NCBI GenBank assembly: GCA_036245805.1
Contig: BTRK01000004.1
Coordinates: 18,290,001 to 18,354,000 of the forward strand
Reading direction: 5' to 3'
Length of the DNA stretch: 64,000 nt
Source: Pristionchus mayeri
Taxonomy: Eukaryota > Nematoda > Chromadorea > Rhabditida > Neodiplogasteridae
A model generated the notes under the pieces. That model was not told the DNA's origin, did no database searches, and saw nothing but the letters and a program-made list of their open reading frames with translations. Positions 11,045-22,863 of this stretch are shown here, piece by piece (the stretch's first letter is position 1; each line of letters opens with the position of its first letter). Position numbers and translations under genes: made by a program.

Positions 11045-12816
11045 ATGCAGCTGACAGCCATTGGTGAAGCGATTGTCGACGCATATTCCGGTAAATTCAA
11101 GATTAAATTTCCTTGAGGTACCACATATTCAGTGGGCGGAATCCTGACGAACTTCCTGCTTCTCTACGCCATTCAACGTTTCTCCCGACAGTCGGTCGGC
11201 ACCTACAAGTATCTGCAGTATTCGACATCTTCCTCACAATACTTCATCGCCTTACGAATCCAGTATGCGACATGAAAGACAATGCAATATGGTAAAGTGC
11301 ACTCTTGCAGACTGTCGTGATAGTTGATGATCTTTTCGGTGTGGTCACCGACAATGGGCTCGAGAACAGAGTAAGTGCTACTAGGATTTAAACATACAAA
11401 TGGTCTGCATCAACTTTTCAGCAGATAACGGGAGCGTACTGCTCTTTCTTCACTGTGCCATTCGGTCTGATGAATATCCATTTCCTTTATCGGTTGGGGA
11501 CGCAGAAAATCGATCTTAAAAACAAAAAAAACATATACTAAAAAAATATACTAATTCTTAGGTTCTGGGCAATTCGACATCCGGAAAAAATCATCTTGTT
11601 CTCAAATAAGAAGTTTATCGCTCTCCTCACCATGGCGCCTGTCGTCATTTTCGTCGCATGGTATTACAAATAATTTCCCATGAATCGCGATTTTTGCAAA
11701 GGTACATCGTGTGCACTCGCATTACGTCGGGAGATCATGATGAGATCGGGAAAATTCTTCTCTGTGAGGAATACTTCAGACGGTACGGGAAGAAGATCAG
11801 AGATGGCTGGATGCTCTCTAACTTCTCGGTGAGAATCGACCACCTCGTTATCCTACTTACCCTTGTTACGCAGCTGCGAATTACCGATGTTCCTTGGAGC
11901 TTTCGTTTAGTTAGTCGCGATGACATGATATTGCTCATGCGCATAATTGGTGGTTAGCCTATCTGCTTACGTACAGCAAATTGTGATGATATCTCTGCAA
12001 TTTCTCGTTTGCAAGCCCACGCAATACAGAACACCGGAATGACGTCCAATTTTAAACTATGAGTATATTGCATATGATATTCAATAATAAAAATACGTTC
12101 AACAACTGCAGGAGAAGGACGGAATGCGTATACGGGCGTTCATTTCGATGATCACGCTGGACGTGGTTATGATCATCTCTTTCTCCATTGCCATCACTCT
12201 GGCCGGACTGACCTACCACTACATTTCCCTCGCCGACACCAAGTTCATCGGCCACGATCAATCTCCAGTTCAAGCTGCTTATTGCTGTCTGCGCACAGGT
12301 AAAATCTTGGTGAATTCAGACGCCAAAAATGGTGCACTCAGACATTCGTTCCGCTCGTGTTCGTGTACCTCCCGTACACGGGGGTCAACAACCTCACCGT
12401 GATGCGTGTACCTGCTTATCCCGTAGATCGGTATGCATTTGCACATTTCCATGCTGCAAAATCAGAACTAGAAAAGTAATACCACGGATTCTTCATTATC
12501 ATCACTCTCTCGAAATTGGGCCCGTCTAGAGAGTTCGCAATGAAGAAATTAAGAGACGGTCGCCCGAATATCGAACTCTAATAAGCCTGATTTGCATATT
12601 TGGAGGGTTTGCATGCATCTGACACCTTGTTTCCCCCTCTGGGACGTTCTCGTCATCATCGTCCTCATCCGAGACTACCGAGAGGGAGTCATCTCACTCG
12701 TCAGGAAGAAGAAGGTCATCGACACCAAGACGACCGTATGGAAAACCGTGTCCACTGCGGCCCCTGTGACAATTGTAACCCCTTCTGCTCATGAAGCTGC
12801 CAGCAGATTGGATTAG
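11045..12816 (+). pseudogene. Gene C, copy 1: Str-like chemoreceptor pseudogene
   Basis: Nine exons align one to one with gene D: 11045-11090, 11133-11262, 11311-11370, 11422-11492, 11562-11660, 11702-11828, 12112-12298, 12342-12430, 12606-12816. Seven exons have exactly the same lengths as in D, with the same phases. Exon 2 is 130 nt instead of 143 (a 13-nt deletion between YKYL and FDIFLT), and exon 7 is 187 instead of 189 (a 2-nt deletion after the LADTK motif). Together they put everything from TM2 to TM5 out of frame. Splice sites are otherwise intact, and the last two exons remain open to a TAG at 12816. Both lesions are also in copy 2, so decay predates the duplication. Confidence 0.8.
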
Positions 12817-13922
12817 ATAGATCAACAACTTTTATTAAATTATTGTGCATTCCCTGTATGCCATGTGAGTCTATATGATTTCCTCCTTGAAATATTAGTT
12901 GCTCCAAATGAGGATGTTTGCGTAGAATCGGGCGGAACCTAGCAGAGATTAAAAACCACAATGCTCTGTGTTTCGGAGCTATCGAAGGTGCTAGATACGA
13001 TTGGCACATCCACTTCGCTTACAACACATACGTTAGCTCGATTCTGCTCGATTCTTAAGCAAACGATCTCACACACGTGCTTCGCCAGTTCTGTTAGTGT
13101 GCATATTCCTTACATCTCGCATAGATCGTATGTGTCACCTTCCCTCGCCATTCGACCGGTCGAGAGAGTGCATAAAATGAAGAGAGCGTGGCATCGTGTC
13201 TCGAGCTTTACTGGCATCCCGTTAGTTATGTTTACAAGGCCAATCATCGTATTTAATATTGTATTTGTCGCCTACTGGCATCACCCATACTATTTGTCAG
13301 CCCAATAGAATAGAATAAAATAGAATAGAGCCCAATATATTTGTCAGCACAATATATTTTTCAAATGCATGATAAAGTTTGCTAGTGTATCATGATATTT
13401 ATGTTTATAAGGTAGGAAGACGAAAACATCGCGAAGCGAAAGATATAGACTCTTACTCCTTTCTACAATTACACAGAAACAAGAGACCGACTAGGAAATC
13501 AAGCTGAATAAGGGAAGGATATAGTTGGTTGTAAAATAATGCAGCACGGTAGAGAATGGGTACTCCCTAAGGTGAAATGTGTCGATCCCTGGGAGGATCT
13601 CGCCAGTATGTACATCGTTATTTAGGAAAAGGAGGTGATTTGAAGATTTGGATCACAACAAAACAACTTTAAATGGAGGGACGGAAGGCAAATGATTGCT
13701 CGAAGGTCTCGAAAGAATACCAGAGTGACAGAGTCGAAGGAGTCTTTTGATTTCCCGGAGTCTTCCGAAGTCAAAAGACATTTGGGGCACACAGAAAAGC
13801 TACGCGAGATAAATATCGAACGACTAATATTTCAATGAGGGAATCATATGGATGCACACTCGAATAATACAGGGGAATTTGGAAGAATTGATGTGGAGAT
13901 TGTAGAAAGGTGGATACTCTAT
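12817..13922. other. Interval between convergent genes C and D
   Basis: This contains the second dispersed-repeat member (13135-13395) and a possible coding scrap near 12958-13045 that reads FGAIEGARYDWHIHFAYN on the plus strand before a stop. No splice-supported gene could be built. From 13400 to 13920 I see only AT-rich sequence with no recognisable feature. Confidence 0.4.
13135..13395 (+). repeat. Dispersed 250-base repeat, second member in copy 1
   Basis: Direct-orientation relative of 8700-8950. Here the shared stretch is open on the plus strand and ends in a hydrophobic run (IIVFNIVFVAYW) and a TAG at 13306-13308, which could be a membrane segment. No start codon or acceptor is convincing. 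Confidence 0.5.
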
Positions 13923-16900
13923 CTATTCCACTCTGCTGGCTGCTTCATGCGAAGAAGGAATTACGGTCGTCAGAGGGAGCACAGTCGACACGGTTTTCCA
14001 TACGGTCGTCTTGGTGTCGATGACCTTCTTCTTCCTGACGAGTGATATGACTCCCTCTCGGTAGTCTCGGATGAGGACGATGATGATGAGGGCGTCCCAG
14101 AGGGGGAAACAAGCTGTCAGCTGCATGCACACACTACAAATATGGTGATGAGGCTTATTAGAGCTCGAAATTATTGCTATTGTCTCGTCATTTTGAACAC
14201 TCTCTAGACCGGCGATTGAGTAATGATAATGAAAAATCCGTAGTACCATTTCTCTAATGCTTATGATTTTATAGCCTCGATGGTCGAAATAGTCTAATGC
14301 ATACCGATCTACAGGATAAGCAGGCACACGCAGCACTGCGAGGTTGTTGACCCCCATGTATGGAAGGTACACGAAGACGAGCGGAACGAATGTCTGAGTT
14401 CACCATTTGTTTGCCCAGCGAACATGGAGTAGTAGTTGAAGTGACGTTTTTACCTGTGCGCAGACAGCAATGAGCAGCTTGAACTGGAGATTTATCGTGG
14501 CCGAGGAAATCTTCGTGTCGGCGAGGGTAATGTAGTGGTAGGTCAGTATAGCCAGAGTGATCGCAATGGAGAACGAGCCGATCATGATGACGTCCAACGT
14601 GAGCATCGAAATAAACCCTAATGTTCGCATTCCGTCCTCCTCCTGCGGTGGTTGCCCGTTGTTTCAGAATTAAATAGCATATGCAGAATAATAATGATAT
14701 TCAATTGCACGGAATTCCGACATGCGTGGTCTTGCAATCGAAAAATCTACATGCGTGGGCTTGCTAACGACTAATTTACTTGTGTGGGCTTAACAAGTAA
14801 TTTCAGATGAATCTTTACAATTCGTTCTACGTACGTTGGCATGCTAGCCACAAATTATGCGCTTGAGCAATATCATCCCGGTACAGACGCTACAAACTCT
14901 ACGTAGGCATACCGTAACTCGCAACTGTAAATATCATCACGACGAGCTCGTTGCTCACCGAGAAGTTGACGAGAATCCAACCATCTCTGATCTTCTTCCC
15001 GTACCGTCGGAAGTATTCCTTATACAGACGAATGGTGCCAATCTCGTCGTGTGCTCCCGACATGATACGAGTGCAGATGAGATGCCTAGGAGAAAGAATG
15101 AATAATGGACGGAAGGTGGACAGTGCGTATTGAATTGTGGCACCGGATCGTATTGGGGTGTCCGGAAAGTTCGTATAATGCTTCGGAAAAAAGTCAGTTC
15201 GCGATCAAATGCAGTGATTGCGCAATCTGATTGTCAACAATGTATTGCATCATTCTGACGTTGAGTAGTGAGAGGATTTAATCAGTCTCCTAGTTGCTAC
15301 ATTGATTCTTGTGATGGACTCCCATCTCTACCTCCGAGCAGTTTCATTTCATTACTACCGTCTTGGCCGATCCGTGAAGGAGGCCCACTGTGCCCTGGCC
15401 CAGTCGGAAGGAGCTGACGCCCCCTCCATACCCTTCTGCTATAAGTGGTTCTCCCGCTTCAAGAAAGGGGAGTTTGGTCTCGATGATCAACCCCGCTCTG
15501 GATGCCCTCCCTCCCTCGATCAGCCTCTCGTTCTCCGCACACTGAAGCGCAAGCCCATGGCCAGTGTGCGTGAGTTGAAGAATGATACTGGTACTCCCAG
15601 ATCAACGGTGTCCGATATCCTCCATCGATCTGGGAAGAAGCCGAAACTCCCACAAGTGATTCCCCATGACCTCTCCCCCGAACAGCTGAAAAATCGTGTT
15701 CAAGTCTGTCGGTAATTACTCCATCGTAGATCCAATCTTCGACGGGTCAATTCCATCATCGCTACAGATGAGAAGTGGATCACGTACGATAACCCTGTGA
15801 GGAGACTGCAATGGGTGGATGCAGATGAGAAGCCCACGCCCGTCCCGAAGAAGGAAGAGCACGGAAAGAAGGAAATCCTCTGCTTCTTCTTCTCAGTGCT
15901 CGGTCCCATCTACTGGGAGATCCTCGCCCCTGGCACCAGCATCAATGCCGACCTCTTCTCTGAACAACTGGAAGATGTCGCGATCAGAGTCCCTCCCAGA
16001 CTCCTGAACCAGGGCAAAATTCTTCTTATGATGGACAATGCTCGCCCACATCGAGCGAAGATGACCCAGAAGAAAATGGACGAGCTGAAGATCGAGAGGA
16101 TTCCCCATCCACCGTATTCCCCGGATATCTCCCCATGCGACTACCACTGCTTCCGCTCTCTCTCTGACTTCTGCAAAGGAAAGAAGTTCAAGAATCGAGA
16201 TGAAGTTGTGAGGGCTTTCGTGAACTGGGCGGTCTCGAAGAAACCCGCATTCTGGAAGAGAGGAATCGAGACCCTGCCCAATCGCTGGAGGGAGGTAGTG
16301 AGAAAGAAGGGGGCATACATTGGTCACTGAGAATTGTAAAGCATTGAATAAAAAATAAAAACAAAAAATTATACGAACTTTCCGGACACCCCAATATATT
16401 CAAATCAAATTATACGAGACTATAAAATTGGATGTAATACCATGAGACGAAAACGGAGATGGGCGCCATGGAGATGAGTGCGATAAACTTCTTATTTGAG
16501 AACAAGATGATTTTCTCCGGGTGTCGAATTGCCCAGAACCTAGGAATTCATATTTTTGCAAATCGATTTTCTGAGTTCCAAACCGATAGAGGAAGTGGAT
16601 GTTCATCAAAGCGAATGGCACGGTGAAGAAAGCGCAGTACGCTCCGGTTATCTCCTTGATGCGGATCGTTTGCATGTTCAAATCCCCGTAGCACTTACTC
16701 TATTCTCAAGCCCAGTATCGGTGACCACCCCGAATATAGCATCAATTATTACAACAGTCTGCAATTTTAGAGATACAATTGCGTTTTTAATGACTTTTAC
16801 CGGATTAGTTAGGCGATGGATTATGGTGAGGAAAATGTCGAAAGAAGCGAATATGGCCAACAGATACTTGTAGGTTCCGACCGACTGTCGGGAGAAACGT

Positions 16901-17030
16901 CGAATTGCGAAGAGAAGCAGGAAGTTTGTGAGGATTCCACCCACTGAAAATGCGAACTTCGTGGAAATTTCATCTTGAATTTACCGTAATGTGCATCGAC
17001 AATAACATCTCCAACCGTTGAAAGCAGCAT
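13923..17030 (-). CDS. Gene D, copy 1: intact Str-like seven-transmembrane chemoreceptor
   Basis: Nine exons: 17030-16985, 16943-16801, 16758-16699, 16654-16584, 16539-16441, 15085-14959, 14642-14454, 14393-14305, 14133-13923 (TAG). They total 1035 nt, or 344 residues, with consistent phases and GT/AG ends throughout. TM1-TM2 lie in exon 2 (GGILTNFLLLFAIRRF and LLAIFASFDIFLTI), TM3 ends with FLYRFWAI across exons 4-5, TM5 is in exon 7 (DVIMIGSFSIAITLAILTYH), TM6 in exon 8 (PLVFVYLPY), and TM7 in exon 9 (CFPLWDALIIIVLIRDYR) with a basic cytosolic tail. These fit the nematode Str family. Intron 5 holds a mariner transposon that leaves the splice sites untouched. It is convergent with its pseudogene paralogue C. 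Expected role: a ciliary G-protein-coupled odorant sensor; the ligand is unknown. Confidence 0.85.
15153..16394 (+). mobile_element. mariner transposon in intron 5 of gene D, copy 1
   Basis: A 1,242-base element with about 26-base terminal inverted repeats beginning TTGGGGTGTCCGGAAAGTTC, flanked by TA on both sides (15151-15152 and 16395-16396). It carries one transposase frame on the plus strand, opposite to the host gene. The same element is at the same site in copy 2, so insertion predates the duplication. Confidence 0.95.
15302..16330 (+). pseudogene. mariner transposase (DD34D) with one in-frame stop
   Basis: The reading frame starts at 15302 (or the ATG at 15314) and carries an N-terminal helix-turn-helix region (GRSVKEAHCAL... 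and GTPRSTVSDILHR). A TAA at 15713-15715 then splits it, and the same frame resumes through the catalytic part to a TGA at 16328. The catalytic residues are visible: the D of TDEKWITYDN, the D of MMDNARPH, and, 34 residues further, the D of SPCDYHCF, which is the mariner DD34D spacing. The only lesion I see is the single stop codon, and copy 2 shares it. An autonomous relative would cut and paste at TA sites. As read, this copy cannot make a full enzyme unless the stop is read through. Confidence 0.85.
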
Positions 17031-18732
17031 CCTATGGAGAGGATGGAGAAGACTGCGGATATGCAGATACTCTACCGTAATATACGGGAATCAGGTGTTT
17101 GGTTGGCGCCAATTAGATGACTTCGAGACGATGTGTTCATAGACTAATGTGAGATGTCGTCGTGCTATTCCATCTTAGCACATATATATATACTGTATTA
17201 CGAATGGCATTCATTTAATTTCCTGATGCGTAAGGAATGGTGAATGATATTTCCATAACATCTTTTTATGGAAATAGTAATGCAGCGCCAGTATTATTAG
17301 ATGATACGGTAATGAGGTGTTTGGTTCGTTGCGATCAAGTGACGTTGTGGAGAGATGTTATTTCTGAAAGATGATCACTTGCGGTACAGATGAAAGGTAT
17401 GTATAGAGACCGCAGGCTCCGCCCACTTAGGAGGAGAAAGAGGCGCGTCGAAATCTGGCTTTCGAAATGACGCAGCGAATGCTTATCCAAAAAATATTGA
17501 AAAAATATTTTTGGGTACGTCTAACTAGTGTCTATAAACGACAGGGTGCCCGTCATGTATTATCTTATCAGAAATATCTAAAAAAGATCGATTTAGGGTT
17601 CATGATAGGGAAATGGGAAGGTTCCGACGACAATTCTTAACACGGGCATGGTGTGATGAATAGTTACTGCTTTTAGGCGTCGATTGACACCGAGAACGTA
17701 TTTTTAGGATTTTTTCCGATTAATCATTTAATTTCAAAGGTTCAAGAGCGTGCGCTAATGGAACTGCAAAGGGGTGGTGCTTCCTCTCTCCTTTCTCGCT
17801 TGTCTCTCACCCGGCGCGTGCAGAGAGCGCGCGCTCTAGAGGACCTTTGCCTTTCCTCTCCACCTCGAGCCAAGCTCGATGCGAAGCTATGCTCAAACTT
17901 TTGGAGAAACGAGGCAGAGCGGGCTCCGCCCGCTTCGCCCTCGTCCCGATTTCGACTACCTTTCCGTTGTGACTCTTTCGAGGTGTTTTTGGGCCATAAC
18001 TCGAGTCAAAGATACGATATCGCCAAACGGCAAAAAGTATGACCTTATTTAACCTCAAAGGGATACATTAGACCCACAAATGACCCTGCCAAAGCATTTC
18101 GGTCACCCACCTTGCGGTATCTAGCTATGTAGCTGAAACCTCGAGGAATCTCTTCGATAAATGGTGTAGAAGCTGATAAAAGAGAGCTGTCTTGTTCATA
18201 CGGATCATTTTGAATGACCAATGAGTCTAAGTTACTATCAAGTCGTTCGGGAAACGCAGACAAATAATCAATAAACATCTTCAGATGTGCTCAGCATGTG
18301 TATACCCTTAAAATGTAACTAAATCAAATGATTACTAAATTATAATAAATGAGCATGCCCACAGGCGTTGCTCCTTCTTTCCATCTTACTTTCGATCGTA
18401 AATGAGCACATCCGTCTGTCAATGGACGCTTCCGTTCATTCCTCTTACTCTTCATTTATTCAGGAACGCGTCATTCGTGCATTTCTTTCCATTGTTACCA
18501 TGTCGACTGTCATCCACTCGATTAACGACGACTTCATTCTTCCGGAGAACGTTACGTCAACCGATAGTCAACGCACCCGTACGTTATAGAAAAATTGTAT
18601 TAGGGTATAAATTCAGGTTACTGTTTCGTCTTTTAACATGCTCGAGCGATGGAATTGACATTATTTGTATAGAATGTCGCGTCCGCGGAATATTTTTTTG
18701 AATTCTAAATTAGATCTTACAATACTTTTCGT
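17031..18732. other. Mostly non-coding interval upstream of gene D, with one possible exon
   Basis: The only coding-like stretch is on the minus strand: an ATG at 18278 opens about 56 codons (MFIDYLSAFPERLDS... to FSYIARYRK) before a GTGGGT donor near 18110. No partner exon was found. A GC-rich block lies at about 17800-17950. The TA at 17248-17249 is the empty target of the 2,160-base insertion found only in copy 2. Nothing else is recognisable. Confidence 0.35.
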
Positions 18733-19504
18733 ATGGTACACACGAGTGATTGTTTAGTCGACAAGCCTCTCAAAGCGGATTCAAATGCAACGCTGCAAGA
18801 GGATCTGAAAAGACTAGAGGACAAAAGACACGCTCTTCTTGAGCATTCACAGACTATCACAGAGGAGTTCCAGCAGGTGAATTACCGATACCCACTATTG
18901 AAATGAAGCCAGTCCTTCCAGAAATATCCTGATCTCGAGGCGGCCGAATTGGTCGAAAGGGAATCGGCGAGACGGTACGCTGCCGAGAGCCGAATGAGAG
19001 TGCTGCTGGGAATGTATGCAATCTGCGAGAAAGCCAGCCAGATGGTGAGGAGAACTTGAAATACGATCATGCAAATTCAAAATACTCCGCAATTTTCAAA
19101 TTCCTATTGAAATCTCGTATGCATATCTTACCGTTCATTCAGTTACTTCCGCTCAATTTACTTCAAGCACAGTCGAACTAAGCAATGCATACATTCAAGT
19201 ATAATTATTTGCGAAATAACTATCACATTTGCGAAATTAATATTTTGCAGGTCCGTCGGGCTCACGACGACAGGGTTAAGCTGCAACTGGAGAAGATTGC
19301 CGCCGAGAGATCCATCAAGAGCAACGAAGCCGCCATTGCCAGCACCAAATTCCTCATTGGACTGTGAGTTGAACATTTGTTATATTCACGTCAAAAACTT
19401 TATTTCATTATGTTTGTTCAGAATAGATATTTTTCAGGGAGTCAAGAAAGCGGAAGTCTCCTGAGGCGCAAGTAGAGGGCAGCAAGAAGGAAAGGAATGA
19501 ATGA
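18733..19504 (+). CDS. Small predicted coiled-coil protein, copy 1
   Basis: Four exons with GT/AG ends and matching phases: 18733-18876, 18922-19044, 19251-19363, 19438-19504 (TGA). They total 447 nt, or 148 residues. The protein is highly charged and almost entirely helical in composition: LQEDLKRLEDKRHALLEH in exon 1, ELVERESARRYAAESRMRV in exon 2, RVKLQLEKIAAERS in exon 3, then a basic tail with SRKRKSPE that could be a nuclear localisation signal. No hydrophobic or catalytic segment is present, and I do not recognise a family. A structural or adaptor role, perhaps kinetochore or nuclear, is only a guess. The reading frame is preserved in both duplication copies, which supports it being a real gene. 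Confidence 0.65.
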
Positions 19505-19633
19505 GTGCAGCAAAAACGAAATATTGGGCATTTCAATTTTCAATCGTATCAAAATATACAATTTTTGAAACGACATTTCCAACACTCACCATGAAGAAAT
19601 TCGTCAGTTTCGCACCACCACAACAACTCACAC

Positions 19634-19637
19634 TAAT

Positions 19638-19669
<32 letters not shown>

Positions 19670-19671
19670 AT
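19634..19671 (+). repeat. (AAT)n microsatellite, copy 1
   Basis: A run of AAT/TAA triplets just downstream of the coiled-coil gene. Copy 1 is one triplet longer than copy 2 (42189-42223), a typical slippage difference after duplication. Confidence 0.9.
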
Positions 19672-19756
19672 TCTACTATCGAACAAATTAATTGACAATC
19701 ATGTGCTGTGTACCGATCTATACACATTTCCTCGTATTAATGTCGTACTTCTTGAG

Positions 19757-20399
19757 ATGGAGAGATTTTTGCAGGGAGGGAACGTAAAGTTGGGATTCAC
19801 CCGTTACTAGTCCTGAACACGTGACCAACATCAAGGGGGTATGGCGAGTGATCATTGGACTTTGATCTCTCGATTCTGAATGTGAAGTTGCCGCATAGCA
19901 ACATTCATGTGTTCACGGGTGATCTTCACAAGGGCATTTCCATCGACGTCAAACTCATCTGGGATGAGATGAAGAAGGAAGTAATGTTGTGAAGAAGGGA
20001 GGGAAGAGGGGACAGCGTTTACAAATAACCGTGTTCATTCGATGCTTTATCGCAAAAGCATATGTGCGAGCATAAACCGGCTTGGCTGGATGGCAAATTG
20101 GCTGGTTATCATTTCACACCCCTACACTCATGGTCGTTGTGGTGCATAAATCGCGTGCGAAAATTTGGACGATCAAAGTCTGTTCAGTAGTTCCCAGTTG
20201 CCTCATAATTACAAAATTGCAGAGTAGCTAAATATTTCTCACGTTTAAAGGAGGAGTAAATGCAAAAGCGCGCCCGGTTGGAATATATTTCACCTAGGGA
20301 CGCACTCTCTTCAAGTCGCGTGCTATCTCGCCCCCTTCCCCGAGCTTTCCCTGATCTGCCTCCCAGCCAACTAGCTATAACTTTATTCGGAATGGAGAT
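19757..20399. other. Spacer between the two duplication copies
   Basis: These 643 bases separate the copies and are not repeated after copy 2. The first part (about 19757-20040) is a diverged relative of 10430-10720, including the same short coding-like end (see the fragment at 10341). The second part (from about 20225) holds a short inverted match to the start of copy 2: a TTTAAAGGAGGAGTAAA stretch faces TTTACTCCTCCTTTAAA near 20482, so a small foldback may straddle the junction. No complete gene is visible. Confidence 0.6.
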
Positions 20400-20700
20400 A
20401 TCAATGTGAAAATTTCGGAGCTTCTTATCGTTGTGGAGCTCTAGGCAGTGCATATGATAGCTTCAAAAATTGAATTTTGAGTTTACTCCTCCTTTAAAGG
20501 AGGACTGAAGGCAAAGTTCAACTTTGGAGCCTTTAGTAACCGTGTCTAAGCTCCTCTTAACGACTAAAGGCTCCTAAAAAATTACATTAATATATCTACT
20601 CTCAAAAGAATTATGATTAGTTGGCTGAGTGCCATGGACGCTTGATGGGCCAGGGAAGTGCGCGAATTTAAATATCTTCAAGTTTTGTCAAAAACTGGTG

Positions 20701-20754
20701 GGAATCGAACCCGCAACCTTCCGATTACGTGACGACTGCTATACCACTGAGCTA
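20701..20754 (-). repeat. tRNA-derived (SINE-like) pol III core, copy 2
   Basis: Duplicate of 302-355 at offset +20399, with the same A box TAGCTCAGTGG and B box GGTTCGATTCC in the minus orientation. Confidence 0.6.
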
Positions 20755-20975
20755 TCCTATCGATGCTTTTCTACTTCCTAGCTCGCGCTATGATCTTTGG
20801 AGGGTGGAACCTCCCTTCTATCGATGTAGCTACTTTGCCGAGAGCCCTGCTTTAAATTGCACGAATCAGCTTTAGCTGCAACCCAACATTGAAAAGGCTC
20901 AAGAAACTAAAAAAAATCATATTTCATTCCGATTACATGCAGATGTATAGTCTCCAGAAAAGGGCGATGATTATA

Positions 20976-22332
20976 TGAGGCCGTTTCTCAAAAAATCGAG
21001 CAGATGCTGGCACAGCAAAAATGTCCATTTTCTGAATTTGTGTGTTTTGGGGTTGCCAAGGATGCTAATGACGATAGGCATACTCATTTTGCATGTAAAC
21101 GACTCATTCGTGCCAGAAGATTTTGCGTCGATTTCAGATCTTCTCGAATAACTTCTCTCGTGAAATCGCTGATTACGTGAAAATTATTTCTGGTTCAGAA
21201 CAGGGCGGTGATCATGCCTGTCCACTTCATTTTTCCAAAATTTCATTTTTAAAAATTAATAACGTATAAAATTGGAACCTTTTCGTATGTTAGTTCTGAG
21301 CTTAGCAAATTGGATCGATAGAACCGCCGTGGTGAGAGGATTCCAAATCTACATTTTTAGCCAATAAAACCTCTGGACCTCTTAGTAGCATTACATAAAG
21401 TGGTTTCCAGGCAGAGGAGTGGAGTGCCAATGTACTGCCAGAGGGTCAGCCAGAGGTCGATGCGAGGAGAGACGCGGTAGATCAAGGGAATTAGAGGCGA
21501 TTTACTCACAAAACGTGCCACTTCATTTAATGCTGCTATGAGTTCCAGAGGTTTATTGGCTAAAAATGTAGATTTGGAATTATCTCTTCACAGCGTTTCT
21601 ATCGATCCATTTTGCTAAACTCAGAACTCATCTACAAAAAAGTTCCAATTTTATACGCTTTTTTTTCTTAAATTAAATTTTGGGAAAATGAAGCGGGCAG
21701 GCGTGATCACGAATAATTTTCACTTAATTTTAGCGATTTCAGGAGAGAAGTTATTTGAGAAAATCTGAAATCGACGCAACGTCTTCTGGTGCGAATGAGC
21801 CGCCTACATGCAAAATGAATATGCCCATCGTCATCAGTAGGGATGACAATTCGATTATTTCGATTTTTTTCGTCTCAGGAGATCGGTCATATCATGAAAA
21901 TTAGTTCGGAAACATATGGAATAGTTGATTCAGCGGATTCGATATCTATTCAGGATCATTTTTCCATACTTACTTCTTTAAATATGTTAGCATCCTACAT
22001 TTTTATTCGCAAATGCTCCTGCAAGGATGGGTGTTTTTCGCACATTTTCAATTTTTGGAGATACTATGCAAATGATAAATGAAACACCTGCTATTTGAGC
22101 TTAGACATGAGCTAGTAGATGCCATGAACACATTCTTCAAGTAAGTAAGAGCTGACATATACATACTCATTAAATTGTTACAATCGTTTTTCGCATTTTC
22201 TCATCCTTGAATTGTCATCCCTAGTCATCAGCATTCTTGACAACCCCAAAAAAACACAAATTCAGAAAATTGGCATTTTTTTGCTGTGCCAGATCTAACC
22301 CGATTTGCTCGATTCTTGGACAAACGGCCTCA
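20976..22332. mobile_element. Palindromic DNA element, copy 2
   Basis: Duplicate of the TA-flanked foldback at 577-1933, with the same nested insertion inside. No change in boundaries. Confidence 0.8.
21838..22223. mobile_element. hAT-type MITE, copy 2
   Basis: Duplicate of 1439-1824, with TAGGGATGACAATT ends and the 8-base GTCATCAG target duplication on both sides (21830-21837 and 22224-22231). Confidence 0.85.
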
Positions 22333-22863
22333 TAAGTATACAAATTAAAAAGAGACTAAAAACTAAATGTATGTTTTCCTGCCGCAAATTTAGTAGTATC
22401 TCATTTTTAGAAAGAACAAGACATTTCAACGAAAGCTGGATTTCCCAACAATGAAGTTGCTGTTTTTTTCACTTTCATTCCATTATTTCGATTTGAAAAC
22501 TAACATATTTGATTCTTCAAAGACCACTACGTTGCTGATTCAACTCCACCAAACGATCAGCTATTCTAGAGTACATCAAGAATTCTTCAAATGCAGTGAT
22601 ATTTAATCGTGGGATGTCTTTGCTTTTAAACCTCATGTTCATCTGAGTACAGGAATCGCAAGGGAAAAACATGTGGGAAATGAGTCTCTAGTCCGACGCT
22701 CAATATTTCAATTGCTACGAAGTATAATGCTAACTAAACTTCCCACGTTTTAATCGAATTTATACACTACAAAAGCAGAAGCTTTGCTCTCTGATAGTGC
22801 TTCAAGCACCACTTAGATTGCTACAGATTACGGTAGTCCCTACGAAGTGTCCCAACATTCGGC

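Larger units (their letters stand above)
1..19756 (+). repeat. Tandem segmental duplication, copy 1
   Basis: This stretch matches 20400-42308 base for base apart from scattered substitutions and a few short indels (for example a 3-base indel near 3190 and a 1-base indel near 9335). The match is already running at the first base, so the left edge of the copy is outside the window. It ends at 19756, after which copy 1 reads into a spacer while copy 2 continues into unrelated sequence. It contains genes A, F, C, D and a coiled-coil gene plus several mobile elements. The near identity suggests a recent duplication or recent gene conversion. An assembly artefact (two haplotypes laid in tandem) is the main alternative. 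Confidence 0.95.

Noticed and set aside
15893..16327. 144-codon minus-strand frame inside the mariner
   Set aside because: Antisense of the transposase catalytic region.
19621..19700. Asn-rich peptide coded by the AAT repeat
   Set aside because: A simple-sequence microsatellite read as protein; its length differs between the copies.
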